Below, in pieces: positions 1 to 12,112 of a DNA stretch of 64,000 bases (positions are counted from its first letter, which is position 1; each line of letters opens with the position of its first letter). Below the pieces are notes generated by a model. It did not search any database. It was not told the origin of the DNA and saw only the letters and a program-made list of their open reading frames with translations. The stretch comes from Microstegium vimineum (Eukaryota; Streptophyta; Magnoliopsida; Poales; Poaceae), in contig CM039133.1 of the NCBI GenBank assembly GCA_022036555.1, positions 41,306,718-41,370,717 of the forward strand. The letters run 5' to 3'. Position numbers and translations under genes: made by a program.

Positions 1-775
1 CCCGGCTACAGTAGTGTCCTCAGTTGCCGTTGATGGTGCTGCACAAGTAGTGCTGCTGCTACCACAAGGGCAGGCGGCATCTCCGATCCGCTAGTGTGCC
101 AACTGCTGTACATAGAAGTCATGCTACCCAAAAGTGAGTGGCGAGATCCATCTCACAAGTGCCGCTCTTCATTGCCTAAACTGTGTTTTTGTTCCCAGCG
201 CCTCTCAATCTCACACCCACGGCAAATCATCTAGTGTCTAGGATATATATGTAATATATAATGCCCTCGCATGCTCTGTCTTCCATTGAGAATATCAGAC
301 CACGGAAATCTTCTTATGGCTATTTCACTTCTTGCCCTGCATGTGTGAATAGCAATGGAAGCCTGTCTCATATATATGCTCTACGCTACCACCCTTTTTA
401 TTTTGCTGTTCTCTGGGATGCATTTAACTATATATAGCATTGAACTCAATGAGTGCAGTTATACATACACCTATCATGACCACTCAGATGTACGGTTCTA
501 AAACAACCGATCGATCACTTTTCATTTATGAATCAAGAGGGGTGCCCTCCTACTGTATATTTTTTTTTTCTATATTGGAGTTTAGACTTACAATGAAACT
601 CAAGAAACCAAGAAAGAGACAGAAAAAACAACACAGAATTATATATGGAGAAGACTCTATCCATTGCTTAACCGATCGGATATCGATGCAAAATCAGTGA
701 TGTCTCTGAAGGTATGTTCGCATGCTTCTGTCCAAGAGGCTGAACTTGAGTAAAAATCAGATTATCATGAGTTAA
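1..775. repeat. Unclassified interspersed repeat, family A copy 1
   Basis: This segment is repeated with few changes at 2142-2925. It shares shorter recognisable blocks with 31530-32041, 42571-43456, 55085-55317, 56165-56825, 57990-58900 and 60045-60445. Shared landmarks include CTACAGTAGTGTCCTCAGTT near the left end, GGCATCTCCGATCCGCTAG, the phrase TGAGTGCAGTTATACATAC near 455 and AAACTCAAGAAACCAAGAAA near 597. I see no terminal repeats, target duplications or conserved ORF, so the element class is unknown. The left limit is cut by the window edge. The short open frame at 440-700 is low-complexity and not conserved as protein between copies. Confidence 0.75.
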
Positions 776-780
776 CCAAA

Positions 781-1500
781 TGTCTTAGATTACAATGACT
801 CTAGGGGGTATTTATACTAGCAACAGCCCTGCTAGATAGGTGAAAACTCGAAATAAAACAATAGATGTCAACTATGTGAACAGGCCTCCTCGGAATGCCT
901 TCTCGGAGAGTTTTCGCGTGGCTGTTGGACTTCTGCGCAGTCTTCAATGTTTTGACAATAACTCCATCTTGAGAACTCCAATTGACATGCAATTTGTTGC
1001 ATTCGAAATTTAAATTGATAAGCTTTCACACCATGTGCAGCATGCACCACGAGATATTGTAGAATGGTGCAATTTTGCACGGAAAGTTGACCATCAGCCT
1101 GACTGTCAATCTTCTGACTAGTCTACACTAAAACAGATCGACAGGCTAAATGGAGCATCCAAACTGGTCGTCACTTGATGCATTGGAAACTAGACTTGAT
1201 AAACTTTCCAACAAGTGCTCATTGACCTTCATAGCTTTTGTGAATCAAAAGTTATGATTGTTTCTTTTGTACTGTTCTGTTGGACCGGTCTGGTTCGAGT
1301 GTTGTCCTTTTCTGCTGTCATCTCCTTGTATGTTCTTATCATTCTCCATGTGAACCTGAGCAATAACAATGTGCACAACTTAGGTAGTATAGAATTCTTA
1401 TTAATATTAAAATTAATTTCACAAAGTAGCGCGTGCACCTCTTGTTGTAACTTCTTGGCTTGGCTACGTGTAATCGGTCCATCAAATACTTAGGCTAGTG
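781..1500 (-). repeat. Possible LTR fragment or solo LTR
   Basis: The sequence starts abruptly where the flanking family A copy ends. On the minus strand it ends CTAAGACA, preceded by a TATA box and the phrase CATTGTAATC, a layout common at the 3' end of plant LTRs. I cannot identify the other end, a target-site duplication or a primer-binding site, so the right boundary is nominal. The class is inferred from the promoter-like layout only. Confidence 0.35.
809..816 (-). promoter_or_regulatory. TATA box of possible LTR
   Basis: The minus strand reads TATAAATA followed by CCCCCTAGAGTCATTG, the arrangement expected for an LTR promoter. Confidence 0.4.
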
Positions 1501-2141
1501 TCAATGTAGCTGCTACTTGACTTGGAGATTGTAACATCTGGCTTAATGTGGTCGGAGTGCTTGATGGTGAGGTCGGCATACTTGTTGGCATGGTCGGAGT
1601 GCTCGATGGTCTGGTCGGTATGCTTGATGACGTGTTCGGAGTGATTGCTGGTGTGGTCATATCAGGGAGGAATCATACAGAATTGGGAATTGGGGAAGAA
1701 TTGGAAGAAGGTGAGGAAGAAGAGGTAGTGAAGCCAACGATCGACGACTCTTAGACAGTTCCAGTATTCAGGTTTTGTGTTGTTTCTTGACCAGTTGACC
1801 CTCAGGGCCCAGGCATCTCTCACTTAGTCGTGGTGTACGAGTCGATCAGCATGGCTCATCGCGAGCGTTATTTTTTATGAAAACAGGAGGGGCTTGCCCT
1901 TACTGTAATTTTATTGGAAGAAAAAAACCAACTTACAGAGTAATCAGAGTAAAGCAAGAGCTGCTCAAGAGACTAAAAAAGAAAGAAAGAAAATAAGACA
2001 AACAAGAAAAAAAAAACAAGATTGTTTAACCATTGAGAGACAAAGGGAAAATAGCTCTTTTTTTGCGCGATAAAGAAACAGCTCAAACTCTGATTTGAAG
2101 AACCTCTTCACGTCGCGAGCGTTTCTTCATCTTCTGTTGCC
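1501..2141. other. Unassigned spacer with a short degenerate minisatellite
   Basis: About 1543-1660 holds four or more imperfect copies of a roughly 27-base unit built on GGTCGGAGTGCTTGATGGT and GGTCGGCATACTTG. Around 1870-2030 there is a degenerate stretch resembling the A-rich 3' part of family A (AGGAGGGGCTTGCCC, then a purine-rich run). I see no credible gene here. Confidence 0.4.
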
Positions 2142-2925
2142 GGCCCAGCTACAGTAGTGTCCTCAGTTGCCGTTGATGGTGGTGCACAAGTAGTGCTGCT
2201 GCAACCACAAGGGCAGGCGACATCTCCGATCCGCTAGTGTGCCAACTGCTGTACGTAGAAGTCATGCTACCCAAAACTGAGTGGCCAGATCCATCTCACA
2301 AGTGCCGCTCTGCATTTCCTAAATCATGTTTTTGTTCCCAGCGCCTCTCAAAGCCACGGCAAATCCTCTAGTGTCTAGGATATATAATATATAATGCCCT
2401 CCCATGCTTTGTCTTCCATTGAGAATATTAGACCACGGAAATTTTCTTATGGCTATTTCACTTCTTGCCCTGCATGTGTGAATAGCAATCGCGCGCAGCC
2501 TGTCTCATATATATGCTCTATGCTACCACCCTTTTTATTTTGCTGTTCTCTGGGATGCATTTAACTATATAGCATTGAACTCAATGAGTGCAGTTATACA
2601 TACACCTAACATGACCAGTCAGATAGGTTGTAAAACACCCGATCTCTTTTCCTGTATATGAATCAAGACGGCTGCCCTCCTACTGTATATCTTTTGTATA
2701 TTGGAGTTTAGACGTACAACGAAACTCAAGAAACCAAGAAAGAGAGAAAGAAAAAAAAAACAAAATATATATGGAGAAGCAAGCCTCTATCCTTTATTGC
2801 TTAACCGATCGGATGTCGATGCAAAACCTGTGATGTCTCTGAAGGTATGTTTGAAAAGCTTCTGTCCAAGAGAGGCTGAATTTGAATGAAAAACAGATTA
2901 CCACGATTTAACCATATGCTCTGAC
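2142..2925. repeat. Unclassified interspersed repeat, family A copy 2
   Basis: A direct repeat of 1-775, colinear from CAGCTACAGTAGTGTCCTCA to the region around GGCTGAATTTGAATG. Differences are scattered substitutions and small indels, for example a shorter T-run near 2690. This indicates duplication of the segment rather than two unrelated insertions. Confidence 0.75.
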
Positions 2926-3521
2926 ACATGACAAGGTAATTGTTTATCTATATCTATATATATACCTATAATAATAAAAGGCAAAAATTCTCGCCATTTT
3001 TTTTGTCTGTCTCTCCCTAACTAACTCCGTGAATACATATGTCTATTTATTTTGTCTATCTCAACCCTCCTATTTTTATATATAGGGATTGAACAAAAGT
3101 ATAGTTAAGAATTTTATTCTAATCCAACTCTAAGTAAGATGAATATGAATTCTAATCCAAATCTAGAGCAGATATCTCAATACCTGCCTAATTTTTTTAT
3201 TTCTACAAGCATAAACGACTGAATCAAACCAAATCGAACACACATTTCTTAACATATGGTACATGGACTTTGCTTCACGAGAGTCAATTCCTACATGACC
3301 AGGAGTTTCAATCCCAACAGAAAAAACATGATCAAATCGAAAATTAATAGAAACATCAAGGAAATACAACAGAAGTTGGTGCCTCGCCGGTACTTGATCC
3401 AAGCACACAATATGAACGAATCAAGTGGCCACCAAGTTGGCTCTATGCCTCTATGGCTCTTCATGAAGGCCCAATGCGGGGACGGATTGAGGGAACCAAT
3501 TGATTTTTCGTCCGCTCTCTT
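2926..3521. other. AT-rich unassigned stretch with a Helitron-like 5' end
   Basis: At 2946-2947 an A is followed by TCTATATCTATATATATACC and then ATAATAATAAAAGG. This resembles the TC-starting, AT-rich 5' ends of plant Helitrons inserted between A and T. No CTRR end with a hairpin was found before the CACTA terminus at 3522, so the call is weak. An open frame at 3256-3699 runs across that terminus and is not supported as a gene. Confidence 0.2.
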
Positions 3522-3964
3522 CACTACGGGAAACAACTGCTTTGCCGATTGCCGCACTTGGCAAACAACCTATCGGCAAAGGTTGCTTTGTCGAGTGCCA
3601 TATATCAGACATTTGGCAAAGCCTTTGCCGAGTGCTAGATCAGCACTCGGCAAAATAAAATACAACGTCAACACTGACGGCGTCTTTGCTGAGTGCTGAC
3701 GCCAGAGGCACTCGACAAAGATTTATATTTTAAAATATTTTTTAAAAAAATCTTTACCGAGAGCAAGGATTTGGCACTCGGCAAAGAATTTCTTTGTCGA
3801 ATGTGGTGGTCCTGGCACTCGACAAAGCTGGGAAACTAGGGCTCTGGCCCCAGATTTGTCGAGTGCCATGGCCCTGGCCGAGTGTGGCACTCACCAAACA
3901 GGGGAAAACATGCTATTTTTTGTTTTTTACTTTCCATCCAAACAAAGAAGCAAATCACTTATAT

Positions 3965-4140
3965 ATCATCACATCCATGATTCATAATCCATCATACACA
4001 TATATCGTCCATAATTCATCACATACATATGAATATGACCATCATACACATATATCGTTCATAATGCATCACATACACATATATCGTCCATAATCCATCA
4101 CATACAGTGCATAATCCATCACATACATATGAATATGTCA
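3965..4140. repeat. AT-rich tandem repeat inside CACTA element
   Basis: Several imperfect copies of a unit built on CATACACATATATCGTCCAT and AATCCATCACATACA follow one another. No coding potential is visible. Confidence 0.7.
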
Positions 4141-4368
4141 CAAGTATAAGTCCAACACAAGTCTAAGTCCAATACAAGTCTGAAGAACATGAAAAGAGAC
4201 AAATGAACGGTAACTACTGCCATGCTTGCCACCCATGCTATGGAGGAGGGCCACTTAGCCACCCGGACTATGGAGAAGGGCCACCTTGAGGAGTCCGGTT
4301 CGAACCCACCGACTTGGTTGCACAAAGAAGAAGCGAATTCATGAGTATCTACAAGAGGGATGCACAAG

Positions 4369-4868
4369 CTAAAGGAATAAACAACCATACATACTCACCG
4401 GAGTCCCTTCAGGAGAAGGAGCCACAACTAGAGCGAGCAGCGATTGTTGACAATGCTTGAAGGATCGACATGAAGCTGAACATGTCCCGCAATCTCTTCT
4501 CCTCGGCCACCCTTTGGGCTTGTACAACCTCCATCTCCAACCGATGGGCCTCCAACCTCCACACGTTGGCTTGCAACATTCCACCTACAATATTTAAACA
4601 ATGCAAAGGCAAGGTAGATGTGTAAAAGCATTGAATGATGAATAAATCAGTACTAACCTAGAGTTCCGCCATCTGCTACTATGAGCTCTGCTGCTGAGGG
4701 CGTATGGGGAGGGATGAGCTCATGCTCCTTGCTCAAATCTCAGCAAGGATGGGAACAAAGGCGGAGTCGCCATCCAGTATCGGTTGTGCTGCTTCCCTCC
4801 TCCTGCCTCATCAGGAGGTTTGTGTCTAGGGACTAGGTGGACGGATCAAAGTCCTCCCCATGGCGCTC
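4369..4868 (-). pseudogene. Fragment of CACTA-associated (TNP1/Ptta-like) protein
   Basis: The minus strand at about 4612-4409 encodes a charged helical stretch containing RLEAHRLEMEVVQAQRVAEE and then RLRDMFSFMSILQALS. This resembles the C-terminal coiled coil of plant En/Spm-associated proteins, which ends in a short hydrophobic M-x-x-M motif. Upstream on the same strand (about 4860-4700), a broken frame includes HNRYWMATPPLFPSL, also reminiscent of that family. The 3' end of the gene lies near the left CACTA end. Stops and frame changes separate the pieces and the N-terminal part is missing, so it is a relic. Family membership is inferred from pattern, not from alignment. Confidence 0.5.
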
Positions 4869-7140
4869 TGTAGGGCCGAGATGGCGGACTAAAGGGGGGG
4901 GGGTGAATAGTATTTTCTAAAACTTAAGCGCAACAGCTAACCGAAACAAATGCGGAATTAAAACTATCGGTCTAGCCAAGACTACACCCCTCTATCTATA
5001 ACTTTAGCAGCTAGCAAATTATACTAATTGGGCTCACTAAGGTGCCAAGCTAGGAAGCTCACCTAAACAAGTCTAGGTTGCAAGGTCACACAAACCTAAG
5101 CAACTAGTACTCTAAGAAAACCGGGAGCTCCTACACATGCTAACAAGCAAAGCACAAAGCACCTAAACTCACTAGCAATGTTCTCTAGCAAGACTACACA
5201 AGTCAACTAGAGAGCTCAACTTACTTAGCTACACAAACTAAGCAATGCGACTAACAAGGCTACACAAGCCAATTAGCCACTCAAGATCTACTTCTATGCT
5301 ACACAAGCTAGAAGGTAACTAGGAAAGCTACACAAGCTAAACTAGTTACAAGAGCAACAACTACTCACTAGCACAAGTATATGAAAGTAAATACAAGCTA
5401 GTGATTTGGAGAATGCAAACCACCGAGAAGATGTACAAGGTTGACACGGTGATTTTTCTCCCGAGGTTCACTTGGTTGCCACCAAGCTAGTCCTCGTTGT
5501 GTCGACCACACACTTGGTGATTCGCCGGCTAATAGGCGTTCACAAGCCTAGCCCACTAACTCGGGCGCCGCAAGAATCCACCCACAAGTGAGGGTAGCTC
5601 AATGACACGCTCAACTAGAGTTGCTCTTCGCGATCCCCCGCGGGACGAGCACAACACCCCTCACAAGCATTTCTCTGGAGCGCCGCACAATCTTCTTGCG
5701 CGCTTCGACGGAGCCACAAGCCACAAGCCATCTAGGAGGTGGCAACCTCCAAGAGTAACAAGCACCACCGGCTTGCAACACGATCACCGAGTGCCACACG
5801 AAGCTATCTCTCAAAGCAACGCACTAGAGATCACTCACTCGCAACCGAATCACACTCTTTGCTTGCACGAGTTAGAGGGCTCCCAACCAAGCACACTAGA
5901 GGCAACACATGCCCAAGGTGCTCAACCAGCCCCAAGGGCCGGCCAAGGGCTATAAATAGCCACCCCATCGAAACTAGCCGTTTTGCCTCATCACTGGGCT
6001 TCCTACGCAGGCTCCGGACGCAAGATGAATGGGGGGTCCAGACCATCTCGCATGCATCCGGACCCTCCTCCGATTTGAAACTGCCCGTTGGCGCCTTCGC
6101 CTCGCGCTGCCGTGTGTCTCCGGACGCATCCGGACTTACCTCCGGACCAACAGCCGCCCTGCGTCCAGACGCGAGCAGAGAGCTCCCCGAGAGCCCTTTT
6201 CATCCGGACGCGCGACCGGAGTTCCCTGTCCGGACGGAAAACAACGTCCGGACCTCCTCGGTCAGTACAACACAGTCAAGGGGGCAGGCGACCGGACGCA
6301 GACCCAATGGTCCAGATCGCCCAACACCCTGTGTCCGGACTCGCTCCACCAAGTGTCCGGACCTCCACAGACAGAGAAGGGACCTAGGGTTAGGTTCCGG
6401 ACGCACTACATGGTCCGGACACCACGCCACCCTAGCGTCCGAAGCTCGGTTTTCAGCCGAGACTCCTCCGCACTTCTCCCTTTGCTTCTCATGTGCCAAC
6501 ACAAATGTGTTCACCACCTTGTGCATGTGTGTTAGCATTTTCACAATTATTTTCAAAGCATTTTTCACTTGCTCTCACCACGCCACTCGATCCTAATGCA
6601 TCGCAAAGTTAGATCGCTCACAGTGGCACTAGATAACCGATATGCAAACAAGTTTGCTCCTCTTGATAGTACGGCTATCTATCCTAAACCCGGTCATATA
6701 CTTCTCTACACACCAATGACCGGTGAAATGGAAATGCCCTATGTTTAAACCTTTGCCTTGCACATTCCATCCCATCTCCATCTCCAATGTTGATGCAACA
6801 CATGCACCAACCAATCATCAAATGATATGATCCACTCCATATCATCACGTGACTGTATTGGTTCATCGATCTTGACCTCACTTGCTCTTGACCGTTGCGT
6901 TGGTCCATCGGTGCCAAGCATCACCCGCTTGCCCTTCACACTTGCAACTGGTCCATCAAGCCAAGCCTCATCTTGATCTTCTCCACCTTGATCACATGAC
7001 TCCATGTCATGTCTCATGTGCATTAAACTCCTTCATCATGCAATCACCTGTGAACTAATCTCCTGTGTATATATCACTTAAACATATATTAGTTCACCTA
7101 AGTTGTCACTCAATTACCAAAATCACACAAGGACCTTTCA
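4869..7140 (-). repeat. 3' LTR of minus-strand Copia element
   Basis: The plus strand starts TGTAGGGCCGAGATGG and ends GGACCTTTCA, so the LTR itself reads TGAAAGG...CCCTACA. The portion 4869-6577 is repeated at 12113-13706 plus 23790-23926. It contains the palindromic TATA region at 5950-5959 (CTATAAATAG) and, from about 6010 to 6440, a dense cluster of TCCGGAC motifs. Frames of up to 285 codons across it are by-products of its base composition. Confidence 0.85.
5950..5959 (-). promoter_or_regulatory. TATA box in Copia 3' LTR
   Basis: GGCTATAAATAGCC is nearly palindromic. The minus-strand reading CTATTTATAG lies in the same context as the TATTTATAG of the second Copia LTR at 61410. Confidence 0.55.
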
Positions 7141-7158
7141 ATCTCCCCTTTTTGGTAA
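7141..7158 (-). other. Polypurine tract of Copia element
   Basis: On the minus strand ACCAAAAAGGGGAGAT lies directly before the TGAAAGG start of the 3' LTR, the expected position for the plus-strand primer. Confidence 0.75.
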
Positions 7159-10100
7159 TTGATGACAACTCTACAAAGATATGGAAATTAAGATCATTTT
7201 GGACATTATGCCATTTATCCATCATTTAAGCTCTATGCCAAGAATTGGATAAATGCCACAAAGTCCGACTTGGTAGTGTTAGCTCCCCCTACATGTGTGC
7301 TCACAAAGGTTTGAATTAAGCTTTGCACACATGCATGAATAGACATTGTGGGAGTGCTAGCACTACTAAGTGATGCTAAGGGATATAGGATAAACCTTTG
7401 AAGATACCCATGTAGTTGCACTTTTCAAGTTCATCCTTAGCACCATGGTTAGCTAGATATCACAAAAACAACACTAGAAACCCCGTGAGATCAACATTAG
7501 AAGCAAGGTTTCTAGATACCACGAGTAGGAACAAAAAAATCTAGCTTACCAACCTATGCATGCTAGTTAGCAAATCATCATTCAAATCCTATAACTAGCA
7601 TACACCACACAAGCATGCATATAAAGATAATACTTATGCAATATGCAAGGCAAGCACATGAATATGCACATATCAAATGCAATTAAACAAGTTCATGAGC
7701 TTGCTCCCCCTACTTGTGTGCATCACTTAGTCCAAGACTTTGATCCTTTCAATCTTGTTCCCTTGTTCATGTCCATGTCTCTTTCCCTCTTACTGCATTT
7801 CCATCCATATATTCATATCTTTGCACTAATCTCTCCCCCTTTGTCATCAATTTTCATAAAAGGTATGCTTCTCTTATTGATGCAAAGGTTGCACTAGGGT
7901 AGATGGTTGATACTTGTATCTTCATATTTTTGATGGACACCAACATATATGTATTGGAATGACTCTTCATGTAAGATCATTAACCATTTTACCATTGATT
8001 AGGGCAACTCCCTTGTGTTCAAAGCAATTTTCATACAAATAGGCTTTCCAAGCAAGAGAACTATGATTTGATCACTTAAAGTTGAGGATCACTTGTTAAC
8101 TTGTAGGATATCACTTGTGACATACCACGTGTAAGATTGCTTGAATGAAGACACATGTGGGCCATCACAAGTGTGCTAGAACTATACATCTTTTGCAAGT
8201 ACCAATATGAAAGTTGATACTATTTGAAAAATTAGCATAAGTCTAGATACCACATGTAGGTTACATCTTGATATCCATTTGCATTGTTGTCTTGTGCTTG
8301 AACTAGATTCTTCTTCATGAGCTTCTATATTGGACTTGAACTAAAATGAATAGCATAAGCTTTCAAGTCCGGTTTAAACCCTCTCTAAGCTTGTTCACAC
8401 GCATTGAGCGGTTATCCTATAGAGGTTGTACTTGTCACTTGATTGCAATCCAAAAATAGATCAAGTACTTGGGTTTACTAGCTCATGAACAAACTCATAT
8501 ACTACCACTGGATCAAACAACTCAATCAAGCTATAGTGGTAGGATATAAGCATAAAATTCATTTGATTTTCAATGAATGATCACTATGTATGACTATATG
8601 CACTAAACATGTCCTAAGTAATGGATGTATGCATATGTCAAACAATTTCACCTTTGCTATGTTGGAGTAGAGGATAGTCATGTAGATTTCATCTCCAATT
8701 AGCAATGTGAATTCCCATTAAGAGCATGGTGAAGACCAATGAATACCACTTGGAATGTTAATCTTCACCCATATGAATTTGAGTCCCACTAATGATCAAG
8801 TGCACTTTCTTGTTGCGGTTGACTTGCTTCTTTCTTGATCTTTGCTTGCATGAGAGAATACTAAATGATTTACCACTTGTAGAAGGTGATACCACTTGAA
8901 AGAACATGAATCTTTCTCTTTTGGGTGTTGCTTGCTTTCTTCTTGATCAATCCTATTGATAGCTTCAACTAAGCATCTCCAAATGATCCCTAGATCACCA
9001 CTTCCATGTTAGCCTTCCAAGTAATGTCCTTGGTTCACCTACAAAAGGCGGCAAGCCCCTACAAAAGGGACAAGTGACCTCTCTCCAAGAACCATCCTTG
9101 ATACTCACTTGAATTGTCTTTGTTTGATTGATCTTCATCTTGAGTACTAAACATGTTCCAATACACTCCACAATCAAATGGCCTTGTACTCAATGCTAGC
9201 ATAGGTACCTCAATCACTTATAAGCATGATTCCAACTTGAGGACCTTTCAATTTGAGTGACTCTTGATTAATCCAATGTTTGTCACTTTTCTGGCAGATT
9301 TTGTACTCTCTAAAGAATATATCATATCTCACAAAGTACATATCCAATGACCATGAATTTTGGTGGAGATGTGCTTCACTAAGTCATCTAGTAGCCATAA
9401 AAGTTTGAGCTTCATTGCACTTCTAGGTTGCTACCAGATTTTATATCTTTCCACCAAGGTACATGCTGAAAACTGCTGCACATGTGTTGACAAGATCCAC
9501 TCCAAAACCAAAGTATCTCTTATCCACTAATCATGAGACTTTCACAGCAACTAATACTATAAGTGCAGAGCATGTGTACCAAATTTCAAGCCAATCCAAA
9601 AAGATTTGAACTCTCAAACATGACTATGATCACAGCCAGCTCATATTTTGAATATTGACAAGATTTGACAAATTGAGCTAAGCTTCTTCAATTTGAATCA
9701 AACTTAATATCAACATGTTTGAATACTATCTCAAGACTTATATCCATTCAATCCACTTACTAAAGGAAGTCTCTTGATCATACCCATTCAAATCAATTCA
9801 AATTTGATAACTAAGCATTTAATCTATTCAAACAACTTATAGCAAGCAACTAGTGCACATATATATCCAATTCAATCAACTCATATGCACTATGTGTATA
9901 TCCAATTCAAACATCTTATACACACCCAAATAAACTTGATCAACAAGAAATATACCTTAGTAGATCATGATCAATCTATTAGCAAGCTTCAACTTGAATT
10001 TGCAAGCCTTCAATTAATCTAATCAACCACCATAACTTGATTATGCACTTGTATATTGTAGCATTTGGACTTCATCTTTTGACTTGGCATTAGGATGAGA

Positions 10101-10194
10101 ATAGCACTAAGCTTCATTACTTGATTCAATCATATGATGGATTAGATGCAATCACTTGAATCAAGTCTCCAATGCCAATGGTACCTACACACAT
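7159..10194 (-). other. Non-coding interior of Copia element
   Basis: About 3 kb of AT-rich sequence lies between gag and the polypurine tract, where an autonomous element would carry pol. I find no protease DSG, integrase HHCC or DDE, or reverse transcriptase YVDD motif in any frame. Open frames are short and scattered. The stretch has repeated phrases such as CTTCAACTTGAATTTGCAAG but no clear tandem structure. Confidence 0.65.
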
Positions 10195-12061
10195 TCATCC
10201 ACTTGTTGATGGTACCCAAACTAGTTTGGGTCCTCTCAAGTTAGGTGCAACATACTTAGGCAATGCCTTAGTATGAATAGCGGGATGTTTTGCAATAGCA
10301 ACCATAGAGGTACCATTACCATCCTTTCTAAGCATATGATCATCATCAATTGAAATAGTCTTAGAAGTCATACCTAGGGGACATGAATGAGCCATGTGTC
10401 CCCTTTCCCGACATGAGTAGCACACTCTCTTTGCTTGAGCCTTTTCTTCCTTGCTCATGTTGTGCTTCTCATTGTCTTGCCTCTTCTCTTTTGCTTGATT
10501 CTTCTTCTCAAGCTTGGTAGGACACTTCGAGGCAAAGTGTCCCATATCTTCACACTTGAAGCACTTGATGTGAGCCAAATGATTCTTCTCTTGATCTTTG
10601 CTCATCATCATCTTGTTGGCATCATGGATAGAAGTTGGATGCCTTGCTCTTGCTTTGCCACCTCTTCTAGTCTTCTTCTTTGTCATCCCCGAATCACCAT
10701 CTTGATGGTTGATCTTGTATTGCACTTGGGGCTTGACTTGTGGCTTAGCTTGAGCATTCTTGGTTGGGCATACATTTGCAAGATGTCCCATCCCATGGCA
10801 TTTGAAGCACATGAAATGAGATAGTTTCTTTTGTTCTTGCTTCTTCTCTTTCTTGCCCTTGCTCTTGTGGAAACCAATTCCACTCTTGTCACCATAGCTT
10901 CTCTTGTTTGTCAACATTTGCTCAAAGGTGACTTTGGAGTTGTAGCACCTCTCTAACTTATTGCTCATATTCTTCAATTCACTTTTGAGCTCATTGTTCT
11001 CCTTAAAAAGGTTAGTCTCACAAGACATAGAAGTAGAATAAGCATCTATATGTGAAGAACATGGCATATTAAGTAAATCATCACAAGAGGTGGATACATT
11101 CTTCTTCCCTACATCACAAGGGTTAGCAACAACATGTGATTGATCATTTGACCCAAGTGATGAGCTCTCTTCATTTTTAAGATTTAGCAATTCATTAATG
11201 AGAGAACCATATTTGTGAACTAAATCCTCATGAGACACTCGAAGTTGTTCATGATCCAATTTTAGTTCATCATGTGAAGATTTAAGAACATCAAGTAAGT
11301 GCTTATGTTCTTCACATGAGGTCTTTAGAAGTGAGTTTTCATCTTTTAGTTTCTTTGTTTTATTTAACTCACTTGCTAAAGCCTTTGAGAGTTTGCACAC
11401 AAGATCAAAGTTAGGGTCATCACAATCTACAATCACATTGCCAATTGATACCTTAGTGTCACCGTGTGACATGGAGCAATGTGATGAGGTAGAAGAGCTT
11501 GTGGAAGCATCACTCTCATAGCCCGTGTATGCTTCATCATCTTCATCAAGTGTGCTTGGAGTAGCATCATCAATTGCAACACTTGAAGTTGGGCCTTCAT
11601 CTTTCTTGTCTAGTGATCTTGAGGTAGGTAGATCATCTTCATCATCACTTGACCATGAGGTGGAGCAATCTTCCACAACCACCAAGTCATGGTCATGCTC
11701 AACATCCTCATGTGCCACCAACTTGGACACATCATCATCATTGTTTGGAGCCTTCTCATATTTTTCAATGAGGTAGGTCCAAATCTCATGAGCGCTCTTC
11801 ATGTCCATTATCTCACCAAAGATATTATCTTTCATAGAATGGTAGAAGAATGTTAGTAGCTTGGCAATCGAGATGTAGGCACTTCTTTTGTGCTTGAGTT
11901 TCATCCTCTCTCTCAATTGCACAAGAGAGTCCCACATCTACGATCCACCACATTTGGGGAGAAATAAACTTAAAATTGCATGTCAACCAATTTCTCCACT
12001 GTGCAAAGTGTGTGCCATCAAAAATGTGTAGACACTCAATATCTAGCCCATAAGCCGCCAT
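10195..12061 (-). pseudogene. gag: Copia Gag with three CCHC zinc knuckles, one frameshift
   Basis: The structural Gag binds element RNA and forms the particle. The start at 12061 is followed by a UBN2-like N-terminal domain (MAAYGLDIECLHIFDG, then NWLTCNFKFISPQMWWIVD). The frame then shifts by one base near 11840, inside the segment leading to NIFGEIMDMKSAHEIW. The rest is open to 10195. It has an acidic Ser/Asp-rich linker, a long coiled-coil stretch (about 11400-10950) and three CCHC knuckles: CFKCHGMGHLANVC, CFKCEDMGHFASKC and CYSCRERGHMAHSC. The chain ends at VWVPSTSG with no protease following, unlike autonomous relatives where pol continues in frame. Confidence 0.85.
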
Positions 12062-12098
12062 CCTCTCAGGTCGGTAAAGACCACAAATGAGAGACCAA

Positions 12099-12110
12099 GC
12101 TCTGATACCA
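12099..12110 (-). other. Primer-binding site (initiator Met tRNA)
   Basis: The minus strand reads TGGTATCAGAGC, complementary to the 3' end of plant initiator tRNA-Met, two bases inside the 5' LTR. Confidence 0.9.
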
Positions 12111-12112
12111 CG

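Larger units (their letters stand above)
3522..4868. mobile_element. CACTA (En/Spm-type) DNA transposon, left part only
   Basis: The left terminus reads CACTACGGGAAACAACTG at 3522. It is followed over about 380 bases by many direct and inverted subterminal copies of variants of TTTGCCGAGTGC and GCACTCGGCAAAG, the pattern known from grass CACTA elements. An AT-rich tandem zone and a fragment of a minus-strand transposon ORF follow. The right terminus is absent. The sequence stops at 4868 against the LTR of the neighbouring Copia element and does not reappear on its far side, so the element is truncated. Confidence 0.8.

Noticed and set aside
1548..1754. Val/Gly/Asp-rich frame over the minisatellite
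   Set aside because: Created by the short tandem repeat, with no homologue pattern and no gene context.
5739..6596. A 285-codon plus-strand frame in the Copia LTR
   Set aside because: It is Arg/Ser/Pro-rich, created by the TCCGGAC-rich zone. The second LTR does not keep the same frame, and there is no family match.
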